Assembly (NCBI GenBank): GCA_037349105.1
Contig: JAYJMM010000026.1
Coordinates: 744,001 to 808,000 of the forward strand
Direction: 5' to 3'
DNA: 64,000 nucleotides
Source: Limnomonas spitsbergensis
Lineage: Eukaryota; Chlorophyta; Chlorophyceae; Chlamydomonadales
The translations under genes and the position numbers were made by a program. The notes below the pieces were generated by a model. The model was not told the DNA's origin. It worked only from the letters and a program-made list of their open reading frames with translations, and ran no database searches. Positions 1 through 12,300 of this stretch are shown here, piece after piece; within the stretch, counting starts at the first letter, position 1, and the number at the start of each line of letters is the position of its first letter.

Positions 1-756
1 CACTCATGTCAGCCATGGCAGGTCCACTCGTGTCAGCCATGACAGGTCCACTCATGTCAGCCATGACAGGTCCACTCATGTCAGCCATGACAGGTCCACT
101 CGTGTCAGCCATGACAGGTCCACTCATGTCAGCCATGACAGGTCCACTCATGTCAGCCATGACAGGTCCACTCGTGTCAGCCATGACAGGTCCACTCGTG
201 TCAGCCATGACAGGTCCACTCATGTCAGCCATGACAGGTCCACTCATGTCAGCCATGACAGGTCCACTCGTGTCAGCCATGACAGGTCCACTCATGTCAG
301 CCATGACAGGTCCACTCATGTCAGCCATGACAGGTCCACTCGTGTCAGCCATGACAGGTCCACTCGTGTCAGCCATGACAGGTCCACTCGTGTCAGCCAT
401 GACAGGTCCACTCATGTCAGCCATGACAGGTCCACTCGTGTCAGCCATGACAGGTCCACTCATGTCAGCCATGACAGGTCCACTCATGTCAGCCATGACA
501 GGTCCACTCGTGTCAGCCATGACAGGTCCACTCGTGTCAGCCATGACAGGTCCACTCATTTCAGCCATGACAGGTCCACTCGTGTCAGCCATGACAGGTC
601 CACTCGTGTCAGCCATGACAGGTCCACTCGTGTCAGCCATGACAGGTCCACTCATGTCAGCCATGACAGGTCCACTCATGTCAGCCATGACAGGTCCACT
701 CGTGTCAGCCATGACAGGTCCACTCATGTCAGCCATGACAGGTCCACTCATGTCAG
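1..756. repeat. 24-bp minisatellite, about 31 copies
   Basis: A near-perfect 24-bp tandem unit containing CATGTCAGCCATGACAGGT fills the left edge and probably continues outside the window. Units differ mainly at one C/T position (CTCATG versus CTCGTG). The 24-bp length keeps all frames open, so the long plus-strand ORF over it is an artefact. On the minus strand the array lies inside the intron that follows the donor at 777-778, starting about 20 nt beyond that splice site. Confidence 0.97.
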
Positions 757-778
757 CCTCCGCCGCACACACACATAC

Positions 779-2855
779 CTTCAGGGCTAGGTGGCAGCTC
801 CACCTCATGCGTTGTCAGCAGCCTGAGTGCTGAGTCCCATCCCGCAGACCTGCTAGCATCCTGAACTGATGCAAAGAAAGGCGGCTCCGACGGCGGCCTT
901 GCTGCGGCCGTCGCTGCGTCGCCGCTGGCGGCAACCTCGCCGGCAAGGGGCGCTTGAGAGGGCGCGGAAAGAAGAGGGTCACCTGAGGCATCAGGCACGG
1001 GGTCGGGCGCGGTTCGCCCAACCCGGCCCCAAACCACCGCACGTATCGGCACGCCTGCGCCGGCCATTATCTCAATACCCTCGCAGCCGACAACGGCCAG
1101 GCCGTCGACCCAGTATGAGTCATAGAATGTGTGCGGCAAAAGCAATGCTGCCTCCGCAGCTGCCACGACCACCCGGGCTGACGCAGCCGCCGCTTCCATC
1201 TCCACGACGTGCGTGGCTGCGGCAAGAACCGCCTCGTACGCCGGGCTCGGCATTGCATCCGCAGCAGCCGCTACCATCGCCGCGGCCTCATCAGCCTCCC
1301 TCATTACCGCAGCTGTCGCCACAGCTGCTGCTGCGGCCGCGGCGGCGGCAGCTGCTGCTGCTGCTGCTGCGGCAGCGGCAGCGCCGGTAGATGGCCGGGA
1401 CTTAACTGGTTCTGGAGTCTTCCGGCCGCTCTTGGGTGGCGAAACTGGCCTTTTGTCGACCACCACCGGGTCTAGAGGCAATTTGGTTGGATCCCTAGAT
1501 AACACAAGCTCAGTCTTGGCTGCCAACAGGGCGGCAGCAGCGGTAGTGGTGGCCTCATCACACACCTGCATCAAAAAGTGTAAGAGTGGTCACTTTTGTA
1601 CAGGTGTAACCCACGGCATGTGAAACGTTCAGAGTGAACTTATTTAAGTCGTATGACTTAATTATAATTTGCTGTTAACGCTCCTTGGTAGGTCCTGGAG
1701 CGTACCTTGAGCCTTGCTTGAGCAATGTGCAGCACAGCCCTCCATCACTTGACAGGTGTGGCCCAGTGCGTGTGTAGGGTTAAGGCCCCTCGACTGGCCC
1801 AACTGCGTACCTTCAGCCCTGCTTGGGCATCTTGCAGTACATTCCTACGCTTAACGTACTCGTGTTTCCAGTTTGCGCGCTGATCGCGGTCAAACCGAAG
1901 CTGGAGAAGCTCCGCGGCTTGCAAGGGGGTGGGCCTGCGCAAGGTTGGGCGCCAGGGGTTGATGTCATTCTATCGTCACCACCCGACTGCCTATTTGAAA
2001 AGGGGCAGGCGTGCGACAGAAATAGAGGGCGCAGGTGGTGAAGATCAGCTGGAGAATGAAGGTACATTTAAAATGCCAAGGTGATGCTGGTGGTTCTCTG
2101 ATGTGTGGAGCTGATGCAATGGAGCAATGCTGCCATGCATGCATGTATGAGACGTGAGGGCATGGAGTTCAGACTTGGCAGAGCCAGCCGTAGGAAATAC
2201 ATGCGTGCATGCAAGCGCATGGCTGTCGGCATCGCATGACGCTGGTGCAGGTCAACACCCATGCGCTGGCAGCAGTGGCGGACACCCATGCAAAGAAGCG
2301 CCATGTATCACACTCACACAAACGTGTCGTATGTCCCTCCACCCAGGATGTGCTGCTCCTGGGCAGGCCGGACATCAGCTGCCAGCTGTGAGTCCGGCTC
2401 CAACCTGGCAAGCAAGTCGTTGATATGTAACATCTTAGTCAGCTGCTTGAGCTTCAGGGTGTCCTTCAAGGGTGAAGCCTTGATCTCGGGCGAAAGCTCA
2501 ACCATGGTCGCGACCGGAACCCAGCGCACGGGGAAGGGCGCCTCGAGCATGTCCCGCACATCTTGAGGTATCTGCGGCAGGAATAGTACAGCGTCAAATT
2601 GTCTCTCGTAAGCATACGTGCTAAGGTCACCGGGAGCCGGGGCATGTGCGCACACATGTTGCGCAAGACAGCGCAGAGATACAGCTTCCGTCAGAATGCG
2701 ATTGAAGGATTGATGTTTCAGGCCGAATGATATAATTTTCCCGCTGTAGCGTAAACATGCATTGTCTCGACAGGATTCCTGTTATGTACCTGTTCCTCGG
2801 GATGGGGTTCTAGAGGAGGAGCAGGGGGGCCCTCGATCTTCTTCTTAGGGGCCAT
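779..2855 (-). CDS. hypothetical poly-Ala protein, four 5' exons, 3' end outside window
   Basis: I do not recognise this family. Four minus-strand exons join with matching phases: 2790-2855 (ATG, starts MAPKKKIEGPPAPP, donor GTACAT), 2405-2571, 1811-1934 and 779-1565 (acceptor after a T-rich tract, donor GTATGT). They encode about 381 residues before the gene leaves the window through the 24-bp array. Exons 2-3 are charged and helix-prone (DLLARPTPLQAAELLQLRFD). Exon 4 has a run of about 20 Ala encoded near 1318-1384, more Ala-rich helix, then a compact hydrophobic stretch (SYWVDGLAVVGCEGIEIM). Phase agreement across three junctions makes the gene itself likely; the function is unknown. The gene is divergent from the plus-strand exons starting near 3121, so 2856-3120 probably holds both promoters. 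Confidence 0.72.
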
Positions 2856-3120
2856 ATTCACTTGTTGGTAAGCACTGCCAAATTGCGTCCGCGACTCGGC
2901 TTCGAAGAAATGCTAGGCCTCCATGGCAACTTCAATCATTCACGCACATAATTTAGTGTCTATGACGCTGTGCCATTTTCGTCCAATTCAGAATCCCTCC
3001 CCTTGTCAAGTAAGTCTCGCGGGAACCTGAGTGCCAGGTTCGGGTTTATGAGCTCTTTCGTTTTCTTCCACCTAACCCACTTGCGACGCCGTCCCACTCA
3101 GCAGAAGACGCCCAGTATAT

Positions 3121-3444
3121 ATGAATGGCATCATGCTAGGAATTCTTAATCTGCCCAATGCCGACGCGAACAAGATCAGACTCCTGCTCAACCGGGACTT
3201 CAAGAATTTCCTGACTCCTTGCCTGAAATGCCGCCCAGCCGGGGGAGAGAGCCCACAACTGAACGTAGACAGTGCCCTGAAATACAACATGTTGTTGCTC
3301 CAAACAGCAGCTGCTTCATGGCCACAGCCAGTTCAGTACTCAAGGCGGTCATGCAAGAGCATTCTGCCTTCCCCAAAGCACTTCAGCCTGATCCGGCTTA
3401 ACTCTGAAGTCCAGCAAAATGACATCAGCATCAGGCGAGGCTGA
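3121..3444 (+). CDS. hypothetical ORF, possible first exon of the next gene
   Basis: An open frame starting MNGIMLGILNLPNADANKI has protein-like composition for its first 75 codons (basic and hydrophobic, with a CLKC pair) and then becomes less convincing. It lies upstream of and on the same strand as the exons at 3786-5482, and could be an earlier exon of that gene, spliced out near 3335 at a GTACTC. I could not link the two by an unambiguous splice pair. It matches no family I know. Confidence 0.28.
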   Translation: MNGIMLGILNLPNADANKIRLLLNRDFKNFLTPCLKCRPAGGESPQLNVDSALKYNMLLLQTAAASWPQPVQYSRRSCKSILPSPKHFSLIRLNSEVQQNDISIRRG

Positions 3445-3785
3445 CACATCAGGCACGGCCACGCCCACCTCGTCGCATTGTGATGCTGCCAGACGGAGGA
3501 TATGTCCGAGGGTACGGACAATGCTGCATCAACCTCTGGCCATGATACAGCGACAGGATTTATCATCGGGCCAGGAGCGACAGCAGCTGCAGGAACATCA
3601 AGAGATGGAACAGCAACATCAGGGGCTACCTCCATGGCAGCACAACCAGTAATGCCAAGGTGGGCCGCTGCCAAAGCTGTCGAATCACGCGGTGTGGTGG
3701 GTCCCGACACGCAGCAGATGCATCCAAGAAGGAGGGGGCCAGCGTCCATGCAAGTGCAGAGTGGTACAGCTATTTCAGCTGCAGC

Positions 3786-5482
3786 ATGATGGTTAATGGC
3801 TGCCTAGACAGGCTCATGATCATGCGCATGTTAGATGGGCCGAGGGACAAGCTGCAAGTGGTCTTCATATGTGACTGTGAGCACGACCCCGATGCCGCCA
3901 CCCTCGGGCAACTCCGTGGGAAGCTCAGTGCAGACCTGGTGGCTTCTGCTGGAGCTAGGAAACCAGCGTATGTACACAGCCTGGCCTCTGCTGGCCGCAT
4001 CGACGAACATCAGCTCAGCAATGATGATTATAGGCCCGGCGCGAGCGCCCAGGTCGTGCGTGAAGCCATGCACGAGGAGCGCAAGGCATGCAGCTGTTAC
4101 AACAAAGATGAGCTGGCATCTCTGCTGAAGCGCAATGCTGCAGTGCAGGCCACAGATCTGCTCGCCAGGCTGCAACACGACCTATGGGATTGCTTGTGGA
4201 CTAGCGATGCGCCCTACCTTCTGACCCTTTCGGAGGGGCACGTCACGCTGTTGCAGATGGCGGACCACCAGCTGCGCTTCTGGGCCTACTGCTGCCAGGA
4301 TGGTCTGGATGGACTAAACATCGACATCACAGAGGGCATGGTGCATCTATTTTGTGCCCACAGGTGCTGCCATGCATGCCCACAGGTGTCGCCATGCATG
4401 CTCACAGGTGCTGACATGCATGCCCACAGGTGTCACCATGCATGCCCACAGGTGCTGCCTTGCATGCCCACAGGTGCCGCCATGCATGCCCACAGGTGCT
4501 GCCATGCATGCTCACACGTGCCGCGATACATGCCCACAGGTGCTGCCATGCATGCCCACAGGTGCTGCCATGCATGCCCACAGGTGCTGCCATGCATGCT
4601 CACAGGTGCCGCCATACATGCCCCCAGGTGCTGCCATGCATGCTCACAGGTGCCGTCATACATGCCCACAGGTGCTGCCACGCATGCCCACAGGTGCTGC
4701 CATGCATACTCACAGGTGCTGCCATACATGCCCACAGGTGCTGCCATGCATGCTCACAGGTGCTGCCATGCATGCCCCATAGGTGCTGCCATGCATGCTC
4801 ACAGGTGCTGCCATGCATGCTCACAGGTGCCGCTATACATGCCCACAGGTGCTGCCATGCATACTCACAGGTGCTGCCATGCGTGCCCACAGGTGCTGCC
4901 ATGCATGCCCACAGGCCACAGGTGCTGCCATGCATGCCCACAGGTGCCGCCATACATGCCCACAGGTGCTGCCATGCATGCTCACTGATGCTGCCGCGCT
5001 CACAGGTGCTGCCCTCCACTAGTATGTTTATCCCCTTTCTGTCACCGCAGTTTGCTATTTCCTCGGGTGGGTCCTCAAGCTGTCTCTGGTGGCCCCAGCA
5101 AAGACTGAAGAGCTCAGGGGCTTTGCCATGTACCCTGTTGTCAAGGCTAAGATGGCTGAGATGTGGAAGGTAGGGAAGTGTCCAGCTGGGGAAAGGTGGT
5201 AGTGAGGCATTCTTAGGCTAGTGGGGCATGAAATGTTTTCTTCCACCACTGTTACGCTACTCAAGTCAATGACATAACATCTCTGGGCCCTGCTCAAAAA
5301 GACTCGGCCGCGTTACGCTACTCACTGTTGTGCAGACCTGCAGCAAAGAGGGCGTCCCCTTCGTGCATAGTCTATTTGGTGGGGCTGTTTCTGTGGTCCA
5401 CGTACTAGAGAGCGATCGAGTCCAAGGCAAGAGGCAGCGGCTTTACATGATCCATTTTCATCACAATCTTCTTCCGGATTAG
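3786..5482 (+). CDS. hypothetical protein, three 3' exons
   Basis: Family not recognised. The last exon, 5336-5482, follows the acceptor TTGTGCAG and ends at TAG; it encodes TCSKEGVPFVHSLFGGAVSV and ends HFHHNLLPD. The exon before it, 5051-5169, follows CACCGCAG, ends at GTAGGG and encodes CYFLGWVLKLSLVAPAKTEE; the two join in phase 0. A longer exon begins after CTGCAG at 3785 and stays open to about 4340 (KLQVVFICDCEHDPDAATLG, later YNKDELASLLKRNAAVQATD). Its donor is uncertain: GTCTGG near 4302 gives the required phase 1 but is weak. The intron between 4340 and 5050 is almost entirely the 22-bp array. Start codon and upstream exons are unresolved. It could be a domesticated transposon ORF. 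Confidence 0.45.
4364..5017. repeat. 22-bp minisatellite with AG|GT in every unit
   Basis: About 28 copies of a 22-bp unit containing CATGCCCACAGGTGCTGC, with CTC/CCC and CTGCC/CCGCC variants and a few indels (for example near 4780 and 4915). Each unit carries CCCACAG followed by GTGCTG, which looks like a 3' splice site directly fused to a donor. It lies in an intron of the plus-strand hypothetical gene. The Cys/His-rich ORFs over it in several frames are products of the repeat. Confidence 0.95.
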
Positions 5483-6372
5483 CTGATGCTACTTTGTTCT
5501 GCCTACTTGGGCTCTGCCTTCGAATTCTGGGTTATATTTTTGGTTTCGTGTTTATTGCCTTGGTAAGTTGGCCATGGCTTCTTCCTGACTTGGGCATTCT
5601 CTTCCAGTATCTGACCTAACCTCCGTCTTTCCTTTTTCCTTGCAACCAGACAGGACGTTGGAGTGCCCGCAGGCAGGGGTGGGAAGCCCTGTTTTTTTGC
5701 AACTTGTAATTTAGCTTTTTGAACGCTAGTCTCTTCAGGGGCAGGGGATACGGTGTGCCTGGCCTTTTGTGTTTCTGTCTGGTGTGTCAACTTGCTATCC
5801 TTCCTTTCCTCTTCTGCCTTGACTTTCCTAGGTGACTTTTTGTTTGCTGTCGTGGCCGTGCTTCATTTCAGCATGGCCCAGAGGTGTAACGTCGTCAACT
5901 TAACCTTATTGGTTCCTTGGTGTGTTATAGATATGATTGGTTTCTTCTCTTGTACTTGTCCTCCAGTTCGCTCGTTTACCAAACTTTTGGATGCTTGTTC
6001 ACTATTACGGTATAAATAAGGGGCTGCTTGGGGCATGTGCGCATTATTTGTGGGTTCTTCTAACCGGTATACTGAACTGAGTTGACGAGGGAGTAGGACC
6101 TGGGGTCTGTGCGTGACATGGCGCAAAGTTATATGTGGGTCTGGATATAACTCTGTTCGAACCAACGGGTACCAGTTTGAAAGATATGACTTTCCATTTC
6201 CCAGCTTGCAGTGTGTTTACCAATTCAGGACATTTGGGTCCTGACCACACGGATGCTCCTATGCCCTGCTTCATTCATCATGCATGCGTTCAACGTGCTA
6301 CTCTATTCAACATGTCATATCATTAGCGTAAGCTTGCCGAAATTAGTCTTTCTACAGGTCTAAGCTGAAGCT
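5483..6372. other. intergenic gap between convergent genes
   Basis: About 890 bp between the stop of the plus-strand gene (5482) and the stop of the minus-strand RNF10 gene (6373). T-rich, no convincing exon. Around 5865-5900 it has a stretch beginning TTTCAGCATGGCCCAG followed by a GTGTAACGTC-like segment. Similar stretches occur near 19825 and, in the opposite sense, near 5270 and 57920, so this is a small dispersed repeat. It probably includes both 3' UTRs. Confidence 0.5.
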
Positions 6373-9300
6373 TCAGTACTTCCGTTGCGTCGTCGTGAAC
6401 AGCAGCGTCCCCTTCTTAGACTTGGCGCTGGCCTTCCCTGGAACTTCGACATCCGGCAGCAAGGACCGCCCTGCAGCCACTGGCGACACGCTCCCTCCCA
6501 ATGAGGCAGAAAGGATCGCCCCATTGGCAACCGCAGGGCGGCCAACCGTTACTGAGCCACGGCCGCTGCTGCCCCCAAAGCCCACTGCCAGGGGTGGGGA
6601 GGGGGACGAACCCCCTCCTTTCTGCCCGGGAGCTACGGAAGCTATACTCCCCTTTTTGCCTCCCCATGCTCCTGTTGGGGTGGCTGGGGGCAGCGCAGGA
6701 CCTGGCACAGGCGCGCTGGGCACACCTGTGGGGCCGCTGAGCGTGGGCCCCGTCGCGGCAAATCCCATCTTTACCAAATGGGCCCATCCGACACCTCCTG
6801 ACGGTGGGGAGGAGCCCGAAGCCTCTGACACCATCAGGGACACCTCGAGTGCACGTTGCAAGTCGGGGTCGTGGTCGGGGTCGTGGTCAAGCAGGGAGGA
6901 GGAGGCAGGCGCGGGCGCCGGTGCAGGCTGCCCAAGCGATGCCGACGGCAGCGGCATTGCCCGCAGCTCCTGGATTGATAGGCCTCGCTTGACCTCACAG
7001 GTAGCACGTGCCTCAGCTGCCTCACGTGCAACCTCGCGCCGCTCGACGTCCGCGCGCCGTCGACGCCGGCGGTCACGCTGAGCCAGCTCGTTGGCAAAGG
7101 GTACCAGGGCCTCTGGGGGGAGAACGGCCGTCAAGGCCACCTCGGCAAACTGAAAGGTGGCTGTGGTGGGCAGGTGGGCGAGAAAGCGCCAGCGCTTGCG
7201 AGTGACCTCAGTCTGCACAAGTGGCAGGGAGGAAGGGTCGGTAAATATCGTCATGGTTATACAAGGACACTGAACACTGCGAGCTGCCTTGGAACATGAA
7301 CCATCCCTTCACTGAGGTTTAGGGTGAAGGATGACCCTGAAGCAGTTCCACGTCCTCACACTTTGGGCCACAAACAGTTAATTGAGCAAGAGTAACACCT
7401 TCACCTTTGGCCCCCAAACACTTGTTTCACCTGCACCAAATCCTCCAGCTCCAGGATGGAGGCAACCAGTTTGACCGGGCATGCCTCGTACGTCTCATAG
7501 TGCTGGAGCAGGCAACGCAGGTTTATCGGGTGCAGAAAGACCCACGACCCGTCGCAGGCCTGGCAAAGGGGGGATGGGAGGCAGAGGGGTGGGTGCAAGA
7601 TATGCGTATATTTTGTGAACTGGCAGGCCCCGCAGTGCACTTGCTGTACTGAAGGTACCCCACGATCCATTCCCCTGCACCAGTCCCCATTCCATAAGTC
7701 ACAAGTGCGGTTGAGCTTGGGCAGTGGCCTGTCTCCTCAGCCTGTCCCTTGGCATGGTCGTCAGTGAAGTATAAGCTAGCTTTCAGCCCACCAACAGCAG
7801 TTGCCCACCATGCCTGGTCTAATAGTCAGTGTCAAGGTAAAACCACGCACAGCTCAACCTCACAATGCATTTGCCGATCTGATACTTGCAGTATTGGCCT
7901 CGCACGAATTCATCACCAACCCTTAATGGACTTTTCAACAACGCATCCCTTACTCAAACCTTTAACCCCTGCGATTGTCCACCTGGTACATGAAAATATC
8001 GTCGTGTGCGTTGATTGTATTCATCATGGCCATGTTGGGCGAGGTGCCCATGAGACTGGGGGATGAGCCGAGCATGGTTTCTGCTGGGGGCAATGACCCC
8101 TCTTCACAGCCTGATGCGGCCTCAGCTGCAACTGAAGGGCCCACTGCTGCAAGGAGTGTGTTCCCTGGCAGTCCATCTTGGGTGACACCTGAGCAGGTAT
8201 GGAGCAAAGGTATGGACACTCATTATTCACAGGAGCATACCGATGAAAGGGCTTAGACGGACGGCCAACAAACGGAGCGCACATACAGTGTGCTTATTCC
8301 CAGCCTGGCAGGGCACAGAACACTAAGCTTTCAAAGGACTTTGAATCTCATACAGTGGGTTGAAAGCATCGCAATGCAACAGGTCCTGGTCTTGAAAGAG
8401 GTCACAAAATCATGGCCACCTCAATGATGAGCAAGCGAGCAATAATACTTCACCGTTACACCCAAAGATCCATAAGGAAGCAGCGACACCTCACCGCTCA
8501 ATCCTGCCTCGGACTCTTCGTCAGAAAATGCAGCGGCAAAGCTGAACTCCCCTCCAAGAGGACTTCCGGTCTGTCCCGCATGGCTCGGCTCCCCGAGCTG
8601 CTGTCGCTGTTGTCGCTGTTCCACCTTAGCAGCGGCTCCCCACACCAACAATGGTGCAGGCGGGGCAGGGTTGGAGGTAGGCCTGAGGGAGGGGAAGTGC
8701 TCCTTGCGTGCAGGACTCACTTGCAGTCGCTCCTGCGCCTCAGAGACACTGGCTGTGAACACCTGATGGGAGGGGGGGCGGACAGGAACGGTGCATTCAG
8801 ACAGGGCAGGTAAGGCGTATGGGTATGAGGCAGATGAATTATCCTGATGACAGGGCAGGTCGGTTATAATGAGGTAGGGAAGGTAGGTTCTACCGAGACA
8901 GGGCAGGCAGGTTCATCCGAGGGATGGGATGGGGTTGCAGCAACACCTCGGGGCGGATTGACCACAGCTGGGGCCGATAGGGCGAGGGCAGATAGGTAAG
9001 GGACATGGACATTAGGGACGGGATGCCAATAGCTAGAGACAGGGCCTGGGCAGGAGGGCCCCTTTCCTCCCAGTACAACGGCGCTTGCATTCTTCACCAC
9101 TGCCTCGGCTTCCGCCGCCAGCCTCTCCGCCCCGACCTCGTTCTCCAGGGCAGAGGCCGATGCCAGCGGTGCCCTTGGACTGGACAGTGCCACAGAGGCC
9201 CTTCGATGAGTCCACCTGCACTCGGAGGGAGGGAGCAACATTGCAGATACGGCTAAGGCTACAGCCCCCCCAGTGATTGAATCGACCTTTTGCGTACCCT

Positions 9301-12300
9301 TGTTTGCACACCTAAGTCACAAGGCCCCATTTTGAATCCCTTGTGAATGCCTGCCTGCTTGTGTACACGCCCCTGAGCCAACAGATCCCTGTTGCCCCTT
9401 CTAAGACAACACGGTATTCCAATAAACCCTTGTTGACAGTAACTTGTGTGCGCCAGACCACCTTGGCCTGGTAGCTGTGCCGACACTGTTGTGAATCTAG
9501 GGATAATACCATGCACGGCCAGCAGCTGGTGGCTAAGCAGCAGGGCCTGCTGTACCCCCTCAGCTGAGGCCGGAATGTAGCTGAATTGTAGCTGCATTGC
9601 ACTCCTGAAGTAACATTGCTGCCCCCCCCCCCTTCACCTGCGTGCACGTGCCGCGAGAGAGTCCAGCGATAAGTAGATGTAAGGTGCCACTATTGCGGCC
9701 TCCAGCCCACCCTCAGATGTGACCTGCAGAAAACAGACAGGAGGGAGACACATCAACACCCAACAGTATTTTGAGACAAAAGTAGCCTCCAGTCCACCAT
9801 CAGACATGAACTGCGGGAAACAAAAACAAAAATATAATCAGGCAAATAGGCAGGTCGACAGTTGTGTTTATCCACACCAAAACTTTGGGGGGCTGCTGAC
9901 TGGGCGGTAGAACTTGGGTCGGTAGCGACCAGATTTTATCTAAATGTAGCAGACGAATTGTTTTGGAGGCACATACTATTATTCATACACTGAGAAACAC
10001 ACTGAGACACGGGCACTCAGAAGACCAATCAACATGCCGTTGGCCCAAGTGCCTTCAGTACCGTAGTCGCACTACTAGTTTTGTTATCCATCTTCTTAAA
10101 GGGCTAACGAATAGTGAGTGTGTTCAAGATTGGCTTTTTAAGGATATGAACTGAAATTGTCGTAGTATAGCGGCATTTTACAAAAAAAAACGCGCTCACG
10201 CGCAACGGGTGGTAGTACCAACCACCGGGACTGTTTAGTGGCAATATTCAACCATGCAACAGTCTCAAGCTGACCAGCCAAGGACATCAAGTAGAATACC
10301 AAAGTGCGGACAAGGGCGGGGACGAGGGCAGGGCCATGGGGGGGACGGGGGGCAAAATGGTGGGGCAGTAACACTAAGAAAACATCTTTCGGGCTGTTGA
10401 GTCTCGAGTCTTGAGGCAGTAGATTCTGAGGCTGATGAGGTGGGAGGCGAGGAGAGGTTTGAGGAGGGGGACAAATCCGAGGGGGTAGAGGGGGAGGAAT
10501 CTGAGGGGGAGAGGCCTGCCAAGATGATCCGCGCATGCCGGGCACTCAGGCGGTCGAACACACAGCAGTAACAGTGCGGCAGTGGCGGCTGATGCAGACT
10601 GTCGTCCAAATAGCAGATAGGCTTATTTTGGATACGAAACTGACAAAAATGAGGCAAATGAAATCAAATAAATTCAATTTCCCGGACTTTCAAGGGCTTA
10701 TGAATACATGAAAACAAATTGGTCTGCATTTGAGCAATTCAATGTTTTAACCCTAATGAAGCTCTACGGTGCTGAAATGAAAGTGTGACCACGGTACCCT
10801 ACAACCACACACACTGACCTTGTACCAGGATTGTCACTACTACCGCCCTTCTATGACAACCCCTCATGCCGGCAAAAATGTAAAACTTCGGAACTTATCC
10901 CCACCAGCCTCATGCACCACCCATGCCCTCCACCAGCCATATAGCTCACCTATGCCCTCCAACAAACACTTATCCCACTTATGCCCACCACCAGCTGCCT
11001 ATCCCACCCATGACCAAGACCAGCCACTTCATCGCGGATGATCTCTGCCGGCCATTTAGCCCACATATCTCTCCACAAGAAAAACTTATTTGTCCCGAAG
11101 AACCTTAAAATTTCAAAACTTTCGAACTGAATGGAACACAATACAACCACCAACCTTGACACGCACAAACGCTAAATTTGGGACCCAAGCGTTAGAAGCG
11201 CTTTGTGCCCCAAGCGCTCAATTTTGAGTCCCATCCGGTAAAGGCGCCTTGCGCCCAGCAATTTAACCCATGTATGCCCATGAGCCCACATACTTGCCAT
11301 GTGGTCCACCTACTCCCCCTACCAGACACCCAACCACAAACGCTGCAAACCATTTAGCCCACCTACTAGCAGCACAGCTCACCTCCGCCGCATATGCTGC
11401 CAGCTCCTGGGCCGCACTACGCCACAGCGGCGTCGCGTCCCCGACGACGGCAAACTTGGCAAAGATGTTCCCCAGCAGGCCCTCCTGGGAAGAAGAAGGC
11501 TGGCCCGAGCAAGCGGGAGCTCCCCCCGCCCCACTTCCCGGGGATGCAGCTGCCACAGACGGCGCCCAGCCAGGCCGCTCAGCGTTGCTCATCCCGGTCG
11601 CCTCTGCTGGCAGCTGCATCACGTCCCGAGAGCTCCCCCTGCCTGACACTGCCTCGTCCCCGTCTAGAGCTGCTGCTGCCGCTACTGCTGCTGCAGGTGT
11701 CGTCAGCAAAGCGTCCCGTCGTTCCTCGGGCAGGATGCTCCCACGGCTCCTACGCAGCAGCTGGAAGGAGATGCTGTCACCCACCTTCAGGGCGGCGCCG
11801 ACGAGCCGCGTGCTGACCAGACGCAGCTCGCGCGCCACGATTGGGGCAAAGCACAGCGGGCACGGGGCTGAGCACCTGTGTGCCGGGCAGGCATCAACAG
11901 GTGATGGGGCAGGCGTGAGACAGGCTGACACAAACAGATCAAGCAGCAGGAGGGCGGTACGCGGGCGGACGGCGCAAGAGTATTAACAGGTGGGCTGGGC
12001 GACTGGGGCCAGTGAGCAGGCCTGAGGTCGGCGGATATATGGCGCTGCGGGAGCGTCACGGATATAGGAGGGGCCGCCGGTCCTCGTGCACAGCTCCGTT
12101 GGGGTAGCAAGTCCTGTTCATTGGGCCACCGGCTGTAGGCCAAGCAAGGTTTGGTCCTGAGTGGGCCAGCGTTGAATTTTGTCTGCTCTTGGCCACACAT
12201 GATGACAGAATATGCTGATGGTGCACACGACCGTAAGCAAACATAATTTCCTTTGGCTGCACAGCCCTTAAGGCAGGCCAGCAGCCCCCCAAAGGTGGTT

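Noticed and set aside
6..833. 275-codon ORF of MTGPLMSA-type repeats
   Set aside because: Product of the 24-bp array; it lies in an intron of the minus-strand gene.
4354..5173. Cys/His-rich ORFs resembling zinc-finger repeats (CHACPQ, HRCC)
   Set aside because: Produced by the 22-bp array in several frames and on both strands; the spacing is repeat-imposed, not a zinc-finger pattern.
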